A DNA stretch of 64,000 bases from Mitsuaria chitosanitabida ATCC BAA-476 = NBRC 102408 (GCF_001598255.1 NZ_BCYP01000014.1:1-64000); one strand, 5' to 3'; positions 16,420 to 24,877 are shown, counted from the stretch's first letter. Numbers and translations are program-made. Notes: generated from the letters alone by a model not told the origin.

Positions 16420-17409
16420 TCAATCGGCGAATTCACCCGCGGCGCGGATCACCGTGCCCCAGCGGTCGGTCTCGCTCTTGAGCCAGGTGCGCAGGCCCTC
16501 GGGCGTCTGCTTGGACTCGGGGACGATCTCGGCGCCGAGGTCGGCCATGCGCTGGCGCACCGTGGCGTCCTTGAGCGCCACCTTCAACGCCGCGTTCACG
16601 CGGTCGAGCACCGGCCTGGGCGTGCCCTTGGGCGCGTAGATGCCGTGCCAGACGACCACCTGGAAGCCCTTGAGACCCTGCTCGTCCAGCGTCGGCGTCT
16701 CGGGCATCGCCTTGAGGCGCTGCAGCGTGGTCACGCCGTAGAGCTTCACGCTGCCGGCCTTGATGTAGGCGGTGGTCTGGGTGGTCTGGTCGCACAGCAG
16801 GTCGACCTGACCGCCGAGCAGGTCCGTCATGGCCGGCGCCGTGCCCTTGTAGGGCACGGTCTGGAGCTGCACGCCGATGGCCTGCTGGAAGATCACGCCG
16901 CACAGCTGCGACACCGCGCCCAGGCCCGCGTGCGCCAGCGTGAGCTTGCTAGCGTTGGCCTTGATGTAGGGGATGAGCTCGGGGAGGTTCTTCGGCGGCA
17001 GGTCCTTGCGGCCCAGCAGCGTCATCGGCACGTCGACGACCTGGCCGACGTACTCGAAGTCGGTCAGCGGATTGAACTGGAGCTTGCGGTACAGGGCCGG
17101 CGCGGTGGCCATGCCGTTGTGGTGGATGAACAGCGTGTAGCCGTCCGGCTGCGCCCGGGCGACCGAGCCCGCGGCCAGCGTGCCGCCGGCGCCGAGCTTG
17201 TTCTCGACCACGATGGGCTGCCCGAGCTGCTTGCTCATGGCCAGGCCGACGGCCCGCGCCACCACGTCGGTGGGACCGCCGGCGGCGAAGGGCACGACCA
17301 GGGTGATGGGGCGGCTGGGGTAGGCGTCGGCCGCCAGCGCCGGGGCCGTGGCGGCCAGGGTGGACACGGCCAACATCGCGCCGGCCGTCAGGGATCGGAA
17401 CACGCTCAT
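16420..17409 (-). CDS. Bug family tripartite tricarboxylate transporter receptor
   Basis: A 329-residue periplasmic solute receptor. The signal peptide (residues 1-27, ending APALA) is followed by AYPSRPITLVVPFAAGGPTDVVAR, the near-invariant Bug start, then VVENKLGAGGTLAAGSVARAQPDGYTL, VPYKGTAPAMTDLLGGQVDLLCDQ and PETPTLDEQGLKGFQVVVWHGIYAPKGTP. Bug receptors bind carboxylates with two water-bridged carboxylate contacts and feed TctAB channels; no TctA/TctB genes are in the window, as is common for the expanded Bug family. Located directly upstream of the CoA-pathway genes on the same strand (116-bp gap), it probably captures the pathway substrate or acts in sensing it. Confidence 0.93.
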   Translation of the reverse strand: MSVFRSLTAGAMLAVSTLAATAPALAADAYPSRPITLVVPFAAGGPTDVVARAVGLAMSKQLGQPIVVENKLGAGGTLAAGSVARAQPDGYTLFIHHNGMATAPALYRKLQFNPLTDFEYVGQVVDVPMTLLGRKDLPPKNLPELIPYIKANASKLTLAHAGLGAVSQLCGVIFQQAIGVQLQTVPYKGTAPAMTDLLGGQVDLLCDQTTQTTAYIKAGSVKLYGVTTLQRLKAMPETPTLDEQGLKGFQVVVWHGIYAPKGTPRPVLDRVNAALKVALKDATVRQRMADLGAEIVPESKQTPEGLRTWLKSETDRWGTVIRAAGEFAD

Positions 17410-17594
17410 GAAGTCTCCTGTCGGGCGGTCGTGAAGGTGCCGACCCGTGGGGCGAGATGTTCATGGCGCCGGCCCCCGCCGGCAATTTCAGTTTCTGGAA
17501 GGCGGTCTTCAGGCGGATGAAACCGGACACCGCCGCCCGGGGCGTCCCTCGCCCGGTGGTCTCGCCCGGCGCGCGCGATCCGGCCGGGAGAGGA

Positions 17595-18458
17595 TCAGCT
17601 CGCGCGTCCCTCGCGCAGCGTCGACAGCAACATCCGATGCAGGCTGTCGACCGCCTTGGAGCCGCGCGACGCGGTGCTGCGGACCACCGCCACCTGCATC
17701 GGCGCCATCGGCCCGAGGCCGTGCTCGGCGCCAAGCAGCTGCAGGTGGGACGGCGCGCTGCACTGCGTCAGCGCGGCCACCGCCAGGCCGCTCTCCACCG
17801 CCGCGATCTGGCCCGCGAGGCTGGAGCTGTTGTAGACGATCTTGAAGGCCCGGCCCTGCTGGGCGAGCGATTCCATCGCGCTGCGGCGGCCCAGGCTGGT
17901 CGCCTCGTAGACCGCGATGGGCAGGGGATCGCGGGACCAGATGTCGAATTGCGGCGAGCCGACCCATACCATCGGTTCATGGAACAGCAGCGTGCCGCGA
18001 CGCGCGTGGTCGCGCGAGACCAGCACCAGGTCCAGGTCCCCGGCAGCGACTCGCGGGATCAGCGAGGTCGACTGCTCGCAGCTGAGCTGGATCTCCACGC
18101 CGCCATGCCGCGGCGCGTAGCGCTTGAGCACGGGCGTCAGGTAGCGCCGGGCATAGTCGTCGGGCACGCCCATGCGGACCACGCCCGACACCGCCTCCTG
18201 GCTGAGCGCGGACTGGGCCTCGCTCTCCAGATCCAGCATCCGCCGCGCGTAGCCGAGCAGCGTCTGCCCCTCGACCGTCAGCGCGAGCGCGCGGGGACCG
18301 CGGTCCAGCAAGCGGTGCCCGACCGCCTCCTCCAGCTTCTTGATCTGCATGCTCACCGCCGATTGCGAGCGGTGGACCTCCGCCGCCGCGCCCGACAGCG
18401 AGCCCGCGTCCACCGTCGCCACGAAGCACTTCAGCCAATCCAGTTGCAGGTTGTTCAT
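17595..18458 (-). CDS. LysR-type transcriptional regulator
   Basis: A 287-residue LysR protein. The N-terminal helix-turn-helix spans about residues 3-60 with LDWLKCFVATVDAGSLSGAA, HRSQSAVSMQIKKLEEAVG and LLDRGPRALALTVEGQTLLGYAR, followed by an effector domain containing VRMGVPDDYARRYLTPVL and LDLVLVSRDHA. It is transcribed toward the Bug/CoA genes and divergent from the EamA transporter gene; the 183-bp space to the latter contains a perfect 17-bp palindrome and two others, so control of the exporter and itself is the most likely role. Close in type to LrhA/HexA-like and exporter-controlling LysR proteins. Confidence 0.92.
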   Translation of the reverse strand: MNNLQLDWLKCFVATVDAGSLSGAAAEVHRSQSAVSMQIKKLEEAVGHRLLDRGPRALALTVEGQTLLGYARRMLDLESEAQSALSQEAVSGVVRMGVPDDYARRYLTPVLKRYAPRHGGVEIQLSCEQSTSLIPRVAAGDLDLVLVSRDHARRGTLLFHEPMVWVGSPQFDIWSRDPLPIAVYEATSLGRRSAMESLAQQGRAFKIVYNSSSLAGQIAAVESGLAVAALTQCSAPSHLQLLGAEHGLGPMAPMQVAVVRSTASRGSKAVDSLHRMLLSTLREGRAS

Positions 18459-18505
18459 CGCGTTGCCGTTTCAAGCGGGTGGTTCCCCGATGTCCGCGCC
18501 GGAGC

Positions 18506-18519
18506 GCCGATCGATCGGC
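18506..18519. promoter_or_regulatory. 14-bp perfect palindrome GCCGATCGATCGGC
   Basis: Self-complementary over all 14 bases in the divergent LysR/EamA intergenic region, close to the LysR gene start. It is followed by a second GC palindrome (GGCCGGCCGGCC, 18524-18535) and then four exact GGGATC hexamers (18536-18559). Regulatory meaning is inferred from position alone. Confidence 0.4.
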
Positions 18520-18535
18520 CAGAGGCCGGCCGGCC

Positions 18536-18559
18536 GGGATCGGGATCGGGATCGGGATC
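18536..18559. repeat. Four tandem GGGATC hexamers
   Basis: GGGATC repeated four times without interruption between the divergent LysR and EamA genes. A slippage-prone hexanucleotide tract here would change spacing between neighbouring palindromes in steps of 6 bp without touching a coding frame. Confidence 0.55.
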
Positions 18560-18567
18560 GAAGCATG

Positions 18568-18584
18568 CATTCGATCATCGAATG
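18568..18584. promoter_or_regulatory. Putative operator: CATTCGAT-C-ATCGAATG
   Basis: A perfect 8-bp inverted repeat with a single central base, located 58 bp upstream of the EamA start codon and 109 bp upstream of the LysR start. The T-N11-A spacing is compatible with a LysR box, and no other function explains it. A further perfect 12-bp palindrome, GGAGAATTCTCC, lies at 18612-18623, nearer the EamA start. Confidence 0.55.
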
Positions 18585-18641
18585 ACAGGCGTGAGAATTA
18601 TGCGATTTTCGGGAGAATTCTCCGGAGACAGACTGCGCCCC

Positions 18642-19775
18642 ATGAGCAGTACGTCCACCCCCGCGGTCACGCCCGTCTCGGCCTCCGTGTCCGCCGCCCG
18701 CCCCGGTGCCGCTGCGTGCGCCGCGCCGGTCGCTTCCGCCGGTGTGCTGGCCGGGACGCCCGGGCATCCCGCGCCGGCCGCGAGCGACGCCCTCGCGCCA
18801 GGCGACACCGCCACGCCCGGTCCGCTGGACCTGCGCGCGATCGGAATCATGCTGGTGCTCTGCCTGACCTGGAGCCTGCAGCAGATCTCGCTGAAGGCGG
18901 CCGCGGCATCGGCCAGCCCGATGGGCCTGGTGGCGGTGCGATCGCTGATCGCCGCCGCCCTGCTGGCCCTGCTGATGTGGCGTCGTGGCGAGCGTCCGTC
19001 CCGATCGCGCTGGCGGGCGGGCCTGGGCGCCGGCACCTTGTTCGCGCTCGAGTTCCTGCTCGTGTCCCAGGCGCTTCAGCTGACGCAGGCCTCGCACGTG
19101 GTGATCTTTCTCTATGCGGCGCCGATCTTCGCCGCCTTGGGTCTGCAGGCGAGGATCCCGGCCGAGCGGCTCAGCCCGGTCCAGTGGGGGGGCATCCTGA
19201 TCGCCTTCGGCGGCATCGCCACGGCCTTCCTCTTCAATGACGGCGGTGGCGCGCAGCTCGCTCAGCACGCCGGCGCCGCGCGGTCCGCCCCCGCGGCGAC
19301 CGTCTGGCTGACCACGCTGGCGGGCGGTCGCGCCGCGATCCTCGGAGACGCGCTCGCGCTGCTGGCCAGCGTCTGCTGGGGCGCGACCACGGTGACCATC
19401 CGCTGCAGCGCGCTGTCGCGGGCGCCGGCCAGCGAGACGCTGCTCTATCAGCTGCTCTGCGCCGCCGCGATCCTGCTGCCGGCCAGCCATCTGCTCGGCG
19501 AGGCCCATTTCGACGGCTCCGCGCTCGCCTGGAGCCATCTGGCCTTCCAGACCGTGGTCGTGTCCTTCGCCAGTTTCCTGACCTGGTTCTGGATGCTGCG
19601 GCGCTATCTGGCCTCGCCGCTGGGCGTGCTGACCTTTCTGACGCCCCTGCTCGGCGTGCTGCTGGGCGTCTGGCTGCTCGGCGAGCGGCTGCAACCGACC
19701 TTCCTCCTCGGTGGGGCCCTGGTGCTCGCCGGGATCCTGATGGTGAGCGCTCCGCGCTACTTCTCCCGGTCGTAG
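18642..19775 (+). CDS. EamA/DMT family transporter
   Basis: A 377-residue inner-membrane protein of the drug/metabolite transporter superfamily, with two EamA repeats and about ten hydrophobic helices beginning at IGIMLVLCLTWSLQQISLKA. Landmarks: MGLVAVRSLIAAALLALLMW, the repeated L-Y-x-x-P-I/L pattern in IFLYAAPIFAALGLQ, GILIAFGGIATAFLF and, in the second repeat, LGVLTFLTPLLGVLLGVWLLGE. The first 65 residues are Ala/Pro/Thr-rich and unlike the family, so translation may begin later, but ATG 18642 is the first start after the palindromes. Divergent from a LysR gene, the usual arrangement for exporters under metabolite control. It overlaps the unknown gene on the other strand by 19 bp at the 3' end. 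Confidence 0.88.
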   Translation: MSSTSTPAVTPVSASVSAARPGAAACAAPVASAGVLAGTPGHPAPAASDALAPGDTATPGPLDLRAIGIMLVLCLTWSLQQISLKAAAASASPMGLVAVRSLIAAALLALLMWRRGERPSRSRWRAGLGAGTLFALEFLLVSQALQLTQASHVVIFLYAAPIFAALGLQARIPAERLSPVQWGGILIAFGGIATAFLFNDGGGAQLAQHAGAARSAPAATVWLTTLAGGRAAILGDALALLASVCWGATTVTIRCSALSRAPASETLLYQLLCAAAILLPASHLLGEAHFDGSALAWSHLAFQTVVVSFASFLTWFWMLRRYLASPLGVLTFLTPLLGVLLGVWLLGERLQPTFLLGGALVLAGILMVSAPRYFSRS

Positions 19776-21388
19776 CTCCCGGTCCCGATGTAGACCGATT
19801 GCCTGGCGTCGTCGACCGGGAAGCTCAGCAGCCGCTCCTTGTGGCCGTCGTCGTACTCGAGCGTGATCGCGTAGCCGCCGAGTCGATAGCGGCCGCGGCG
19901 GCTCGCCCCGTCGTCCCTCGCGCGCGTCCCGCTGCTGACGCCCACCGTGCCGGTGCCCGTCCCCACGGTCGCGGTGCCGGTGCGGCTGCTCCCCGTCCCG
20001 TCGCCCTGCGACGAGCCTGCCACCACCGTCCCGGTGATGGCCTGCAGGCTGCCGGTGCTCGACAAGGCGGTGAAGCTGCGCTCGAAGCGCCCGTCCTGGG
20101 TGAAGCGGATCCCGCGCGTGGACGAGGTGCCACCCGTGACCATGCTGCCGGTGAAGGCCGAGCGGGTGAAGCTGCCCGCCAGCCGCGCATCGGCGGGCCA
20201 CGGCCGCACGGCCTCGTGGCGCTCTGGCTTCCAGTCGCCGGCGGGATGCCCGTCGTCGTCCTGCGCCTGCATCTCGTAGCCCTTGCCGGCGGCCCGCCAT
20301 CGGCCCCAGCGTTGCGGCTCCAGCCGGCGCGAGGCGGCCACGTCGAGCTGGTCCGGCGGCATCTCCGTGCGCCGATAGACGCTGCCGTCCCTCAGCAGGA
20401 ATCGCACGTCCTCGTCCCAGCGGGTGCCTTGCACGGAATTGGCCTCGCCGTGGACGACGACGGCCGCCAGGTCCCGGTCGCCCAGCCCCTGGCCGGGCGC
20501 GGTCGTCACGCGCTGGATCGGGACCGCCTGGCGTGCCAGCGGTGTCTGCGGCAGCGGGGACAGGCTCAGCCCCGACGGATCGCTCACCAGCGCGGCGCCC
20601 GCCAGGTCCATCGAGAGCCGATTCAGCGAGGTCACCATGCCCCGCAGCACGATCTCGCGACCGACCCAGGGCTCGGCGTTGAACTTCAGGTCGATCCGCT
20701 GCGGCGAGCGACGATCGCCCTGCGCCAGCACGAGGTGGAAGTTCTCCGGCCGGCTCAGGTCCCGGGCCACCAGGCCCTTCACGTAGACCGGTCCCAGCCG
20801 GCGCCGCGCGGCCTCCTCCGAGATGACCAGCCAGTTCCCATGCCGCTCCGTGAGCGCGATCACTTGCGTGGGGAGCAAGACCTGGCCCCGCGCGGGCTCG
20901 GTGGCCACGGGCAGCGGCGTGGGCGGCATCACCAGCTTGGCCTGGACCAGCGCGCGCGCGACCCCTGGCGCCCGCGGGAAGCGCGCGCCGATGTCCATCC
21001 CGGGGTCCTGCAGTTCCTGCGGGAGCGCGGCGCAGGCGCGCTCGGGATCGGGGGCGTCGAGCAGCTTCTGGCGGGTGGGCGTCGCGATCCTGTCCCAAGG
21101 CGGGTCGCCGCTGCGACGCTGCATCGCGCGGGTCAGCACCACCCGCATCGGGGCGATCTGATGGCGCGTGCGCCACGCCACCCAGGCCTCGCGCAAGCGC
21201 GCGGCGCTGCTGGCGCCCAGGTCGTCGCAGGCGCCGAGCGCGGCCTCGGACACCACGTCCAGGCTGACCGCCTCGACCAGTTGATTCATGGCGGCGGGGT
21301 CCGCGGCCGGATTCCCGGCATCGGCCCCCGCATGGGCCAGTCCCACGCCCGCCGACAGGGCGAGCGCGAGCAGGCGTGGCGTGCTCAA
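19757..21388 (-). CDS. Hypothetical secreted protein
   Basis: A 543-residue protein with a probable signal peptide (LLALALSAGVGLAHA) and no domain I recognise. The first 140 residues are helical with two cysteines (LGACDDLG, ERACAALP); a middle region has beta-rich segments with VALTERHGNWLVI-like and VGREIVLRGMV patterns; residues about 420-500 are Gly/Ser/Thr-rich with GTGTGTVGVSSGT-type low complexity before a final YRLGGYAITLEYDDGHKERLLSFPVDD, a segment that resembles the terminal beta-strand pair of lipocalin-like or heat-shock HslJ-type barrels. It is the third gene of a run with a PEP-CTERM protein and an S53-like peptidase, overlapping the peptidase by ATGA, so a role in the same extracellular function is likely. 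Confidence 0.7.
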   Translation of the reverse strand: MSTPRLLALALSAGVGLAHAGADAGNPAADPAAMNQLVEAVSLDVVSEAALGACDDLGASSAARLREAWVAWRTRHQIAPMRVVLTRAMQRRSGDPPWDRIATPTRQKLLDAPDPERACAALPQELQDPGMDIGARFPRAPGVARALVQAKLVMPPTPLPVATEPARGQVLLPTQVIALTERHGNWLVISEEAARRRLGPVYVKGLVARDLSRPENFHLVLAQGDRRSPQRIDLKFNAEPWVGREIVLRGMVTSLNRLSMDLAGAALVSDPSGLSLSPLPQTPLARQAVPIQRVTTAPGQGLGDRDLAAVVVHGEANSVQGTRWDEDVRFLLRDGSVYRRTEMPPDQLDVAASRRLEPQRWGRWRAAGKGYEMQAQDDDGHPAGDWKPERHEAVRPWPADARLAGSFTRSAFTGSMVTGGTSSTRGIRFTQDGRFERSFTALSSTGSLQAITGTVVAGSSQGDGTGSSRTGTATVGTGTGTVGVSSGTRARDDGASRRGRYRLGGYAITLEYDDGHKERLLSFPVDDARQSVYIGTGSYDREK

Positions 21389-23298
21389 GGCAGCTTGTTG
21401 ATCGCGTTCTGCGCGTCGATCAGACCGAAGCCGTCATACACGCTCCAGCTCTTCACCGCCGCCGAGCCCGCGGGCGAGTACGGGGGCACGCGCGCCGCCG
21501 GCGTGGTCTGCAGGATGCTCTTGACCTGCTTGGGCGTCAGCCGGGTCGGACCGCCGGCCTTCTGCAGCATCAGCGCCGCGACCCCCGCCGCATGCGGCGC
21601 GGCCGCGCTGGTGCCGAAGAAGTTGTTGAAGCCGTCGCCTTCCCAGTCCGAGTTCTTGTAGAAGAAGGTCGTGTTGCCGCCGTCCGGCGCCGCGAAGTCG
21701 GGCTTCTTGCGGGTCTCCGGCACGGCCAGGCGGTTGCCGCTCGCATCGAAGGCGATGGTGACCGGGCCGGGGCTGCTGAAGGACTCGAAACCGGGGATGA
21801 ACGGGTTCTGCTGCGACGCGGTGTAGGTGTAGCGGTAGGCCGCCACGCTGTTGGCCGCCGCCGCCGCGCTGTGGCCGAAGGTGGTCGGGCTGGTGCGCGT
21901 CTGGAAGGCCGGGCCGCCCCACCCTTCCACGTTGACCAGGCGCACGCGCGAGGCCAGTTTCGAACCCGCGCTCGTGCGGGCGATCATGATCCGGTAGGTC
22001 CCCGACGGGCCGCCGCTCAGACCGACGATCTCGGTGCCGTTGTCCACCGCGAAGTTGTCGTTGGCGAACGTGAACACGCATTCGCCGGTGCTGTCGATCA
22101 GGTAGAAGTTCAGGTCGGTCGTGACCTTGCCCTGATAGAACGGGTCGTCCCACTGCACCAGCATGCGCGACAGGTTGGCGTCATAGGTCACCGGCAGCGC
22201 GTACACGCCGCCGCCGAAGTCCAGAAAGCCGCCGCCCACGTCGGACGCCGTGCCACCGGTCGAGGGCGAGCCCTCGCAGGCCGTCACCGAGGCCAGGTTG
22301 ACGTTGCCCAGGTTGGTGGGCGTGGTGGAGAAGGTGGCCACCGGGATGTCGATGGAGCCGCCACCGCCCGAGGCGCCCTGGTTGCCCGCCGACGAGAAGT
22401 AGGACACCGGCTTGCCGGCCAGCGTGGTGCTGTTGACGACGTCGGTGACCGCCTGCGCGATCTGGCCGTCCGAGAAGATGGGCTCGTCGAAGTAGAAGAC
22501 GTCGTCGACGATGACGTCCGCGTTGCAGCGCGAGTCGGTGCGCAGCACGCGGATGAAGTTGGCGAAGGCCGAAGCGCCCGCGAACGCGGTCGCGAAGCAC
22601 TGGTCGGCCTGCGGCGCCACGTCCTGGACGATCTGCATCATCGCGCGTCCCTCGTCGGTGGCGCTGGACGACGGGGCCAGGTCGATGACGAACTTGGGCG
22701 GACGCAGATCGCCGGAGGCGATGTCGTTGGCCGCGCGGACGGTGGTGAAGCTCAGCGGCGAGGCGTTGTAGGAGTCGGACAGCACGCCCACGGTGATGCC
22801 CGCGCCGGTCCAGCCGGCCGCGTTGACCGCGGTGCTGCGCAGCACGGTCGTGCCCTGCGAGGTCACGGCACCGACGTTGCGCTGCGGGCGGTGCGCCATC
22901 TTCACGACGTTCAGGCCGCCGATGCCGGCCACGGTGCTGAGCGCGGACGTCGGCACGTAGGCCGAGATCGCGCCGCCGGCGAAGGCGGGGTTGACGCCGG
23001 TGATGTCGGCGCCGGCGGCCGCCAGCGCGGCCTGCACGCCGGGCAGCGAGGCGCCCGGCCGGACGTAGATGTCGACCAGCACGCGGCCTTGCGCGTCGGT
23101 CATCGCGCCCTGGTCGGCGCGGAGGGTGTTGGCCACGGCCAGGCGCGCGGTGCGGCGCACCTGCTGCTGGTCGACCAGGTCGGACAGCGCGCCGTCGAGA
23201 CGGGCGTGCTGGGCCTGCGCGGCGCCGCAGGCGGCGAGCGCCACCAGCGCGCTCAGCACGCGCAGGCGGGGGAAGGGATGGCGAATGGAAGTCGTCAT
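21385..23298 (-). CDS. Secreted S8/S53-superfamily serine peptidase with Glu in place of the subtilisin His
   Basis: A 637-residue exported peptidase. The N-terminus is either a plain signal peptide (GAAQA cut) or a lipoprotein signal (ALAAC). A prodomain-like region (residues about 30-140) is followed by the catalytic core: VGVLSDSYN with the aspartate, SSATDEGRAMMQIVQDVAP at the position of the subtilisin HGT motif, YFSSAGNQGA (oxyanion Asn) and the nucleophile block NNFFGTSAAAPHAAGVAALML. The replacement of HGTH by DEGRAM is typical of an S53-like (sedolisin-like, Glu/Asp/Ser) branch and not of classical subtilisins. A roughly 230-residue insertion with two cysteines and beta-rich sequence sits between Asn and Ser. 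Operon with a PEP-CTERM protein upstream (16 bp) and an unknown gene downstream. Confidence 0.85.
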   Translation of the reverse strand: MTTSIRHPFPRLRVLSALVALAACGAAQAQHARLDGALSDLVDQQQVRRTARLAVANTLRADQGAMTDAQGRVLVDIYVRPGASLPGVQAALAAAGADITGVNPAFAGGAISAYVPTSALSTVAGIGGLNVVKMAHRPQRNVGAVTSQGTTVLRSTAVNAAGWTGAGITVGVLSDSYNASPLSFTTVRAANDIASGDLRPPKFVIDLAPSSSATDEGRAMMQIVQDVAPQADQCFATAFAGASAFANFIRVLRTDSRCNADVIVDDVFYFDEPIFSDGQIAQAVTDVVNSTTLAGKPVSYFSSAGNQGASGGGGSIDIPVATFSTTPTNLGNVNLASVTACEGSPSTGGTASDVGGGFLDFGGGVYALPVTYDANLSRMLVQWDDPFYQGKVTTDLNFYLIDSTGECVFTFANDNFAVDNGTEIVGLSGGPSGTYRIMIARTSAGSKLASRVRLVNVEGWGGPAFQTRTSPTTFGHSAAAAANSVAAYRYTYTASQQNPFIPGFESFSSPGPVTIAFDASGNRLAVPETRKKPDFAAPDGGNTTFFYKNSDWEGDGFNNFFGTSAAAPHAAGVAALMLQKAGGPTRLTPKQVKSILQTTPAARVPPYSPAGSAAVKSWSVYDGFGLIDAQNAINKLP

Positions 23299-23314
23299 GG
23301 GCGGCTCCTCGGGG

Positions 23315-24007
23315 TCAGGCGTTGACGGCGGCCGGGGCGGCCTTGCGACGGCGGATCAGGCCGGCGGCGCCGAGCGCCGCGCCGACCAGCAGCAGGCTGC
23401 CCGGTTCCGGCACCGCGGCCTGGGCGCCGGTGAGGACGATCTCGTAATCGCCGAACTCGCTGGTGACGCTGTTCCAGCCGGTCAGCGGACCCGCGCCCGC
23501 GTTGGCCGCGACGTTGCCGGTCGTGCCCAGCAGCGACGGGAAGATGCCCGCGCCGCCGCTCACCGGGGTGTAGCCGGCGCCGGTGATGGCCAGGTAGTAG
23601 AGGCCGCTGACGGACGGGATGAAGTTGGCGATGGTCGACTGCGAGCCGCCGAAGTCACCGTCGTCGTCGTTGGCGAACAGGCCCTTGCCCGCGGCGTCGA
23701 ACAGGAAGAGCACCGTGTCGAAGGCGTTGTAGGTGAAGCCGGAGGCCGTGGTCGTCGCGCTGAACGCGGTGCCCGCGGTCAGGTAGATCGCGAACAGGTC
23801 GGCGGCGTCGACGCCACCGCCGAGGGTGCCGCGGATGGCATCGATGGTGCCGGCGCCGGAGACCGGCGCGGCGGTGGTGATCAGTTCCCCCACGTCGCTG
23901 CCGCCTTCGTTGTAGACCGCGGCGGCCTGCGCGGACGTCGCCGCGCCGAGGGCCAGCATCGCGACCGGCAGCCAAATGTTCTTGAAGCGCTTGAATCTCG
24001 TGGACAT
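23315..24007 (-). CDS. PEP-CTERM sorting domain protein
   Basis: A 230-residue exported protein with a signal peptide ending ATSAQA, a beta-rich middle (AFSATTTASGFTYNAFDTVLFLFDAAG, split by loops, and GLYYLAITGAGYTPVSGG) and a C-terminal sorting signal VPEPGSLLLVGAALGAAGL followed by IRRRKA. The middle resembles the DVUA0089/pre-peptidase C-terminal type beta-sandwich (LFANDDDGDFGGSQST). PEP-CTERM signals are processed by exosortase EpsH/XrtA-type enzymes in bacteria that make exopolysaccharide. The ATG at 24007 has a good GGGAG spaced upstream; longer frames upstream are spurious. First gene of a three-gene run with the S53-like peptidase. No exosortase gene lies in the window. Confidence 0.9.
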   Translation of the reverse strand: MSTRFKRFKNIWLPVAMLALGAATSAQAAAVYNEGGSDVGELITTAAPVSGAGTIDAIRGTLGGGVDAADLFAIYLTAGTAFSATTTASGFTYNAFDTVLFLFDAAGKGLFANDDDGDFGGSQSTIANFIPSVSGLYYLAITGAGYTPVSGGAGIFPSLLGTTGNVAANAGAGPLTGWNSVTSEFGDYEIVLTGAQAAVPEPGSLLLVGAALGAAGLIRRRKAAPAAVNA

Positions 24008-24234
24008 GCAGGATCTCCCAGGATGGTGCGGGCTCGCCCCACCGGCTTCGGCGCACGGTGCGGTACGGCACGCGTCATCAAGTTGCATGACGTGTGCCAG
24101 CGAGATCCCAAGGTCTAGGGGGATGGCCGGAACACCCCATGAACACGGGGCTTGCGGCGATCGGTCACTTGCCGTCGGATGTACGGTGGACCTTGTCACG
24201 GCGCGGACGCCGTCCGGGTGTAAAGCGGACCGAC

Positions 24235-24846
24235 TCAGGGTTTCCGCTGGAACGCCGATTGCCCGGGGCCGCGCAACAGCGTCGGCAAACGGGCCCGCAG
24301 CCACTCGAGCGTCGGCGGCCGCGGCGCGAAGAGCAGGCGGTAGAGAATGGGCGCGATCAGGTCGTCCATCAGCGCGTCGGCCGTCGGCAGGCCGCGCTCG
24401 CCACGCTGGCGGGCCCGCTCGAGGATGGTCTCCAGCTGCGACTCGGTGAACGCGTGGCAGCGGCAGGAGGCCGGATCGTCGGCCGAGGGCGGCGTGCTGC
24501 CGCCCAGCACATCGCGCACCATCGCCTGTCCGATCTCGGACGACATCTCCTCCAGGTACAGCTCCGACCAGGCCGCGAGGTCGCCCAGCAGGGTCCCCGT
24601 GTCCGGCGGATCCCCGTCCGGCCGCAGCAGCTCGACGGCCACGTCGGCCAGCAGGGCCGACAGATCGCCCCAGCGCCGATAGATGGTGGAGGGGGTGACG
24701 CCCGCCCGCGCCGCGACCAGCGGCACGGTGAGGTCGGAGGTCGGCATCTCCGCCTGCAGCGCCTTGACGGCCGCATGCACGGCGGCCTGCACGCGGGCGG
24801 CGCGGCCGCCCGGTCGGGGGCCCGATCGCGAGGAGGTGACAAGCAT
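24235..24846 (-). CDS. TetR/AcrR family repressor
   Basis: A 203-residue regulator with the TetR N-terminal helix-turn-helix (VQAAVHAAVKALQAE, then LTVPLVAARAGVTPSTIYRRWGDLSALLADV) and a TetR_C-type ligand domain containing LAAWSELYLEEMSSEIGQAMVRD and AFTESQLETILERARQRGE. Transcribed divergently from an MFS exporter, with a perfect inverted repeat between them, which is the standard arrangement of a drug-responsive repressor and its pump. Ligand unknown. Confidence 0.93.
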   Translation of the reverse strand: MLVTSSRSGPRPGGRAARVQAAVHAAVKALQAEMPTSDLTVPLVAARAGVTPSTIYRRWGDLSALLADVAVELLRPDGDPPDTGTLLGDLAAWSELYLEEMSSEIGQAMVRDVLGGSTPPSADDPASCRCHAFTESQLETILERARQRGERGLPTADALMDDLIAPILYRLLFAPRPPTLEWLRARLPTLLRGPGQSAFQRKP

Positions 24847-24856
24847 GCGGGGATAT

Positions 24857-24877
24857 TAAAGCAATGAATTTGCTTTA
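24857..24877. promoter_or_regulatory. TetR operator: TAAAGCAA-n5-TTGCTTTA
   Basis: A perfect 8-bp inverted repeat with a 5-bp spacer lies 10 bp from the TetR gene start, in the only AT-rich stretch of the intergenic region. A second, imperfect copy (AAAGCAAA-CTC-TTTGCGTTT) is at 24904-24923. Both share the AAGCAA half-site, so two repressor dimers may bind. Their position argues that the exporter starts at 24945 and not at the upstream ATG at 24897. Confidence 0.75.

Noticed and set aside
21385-23298. Classical subtilisin with Asp-His-Ser triad
   Set aside because: The HGT motif histidine is absent (DEGRAM instead), so the call was changed to an S53-like branch.
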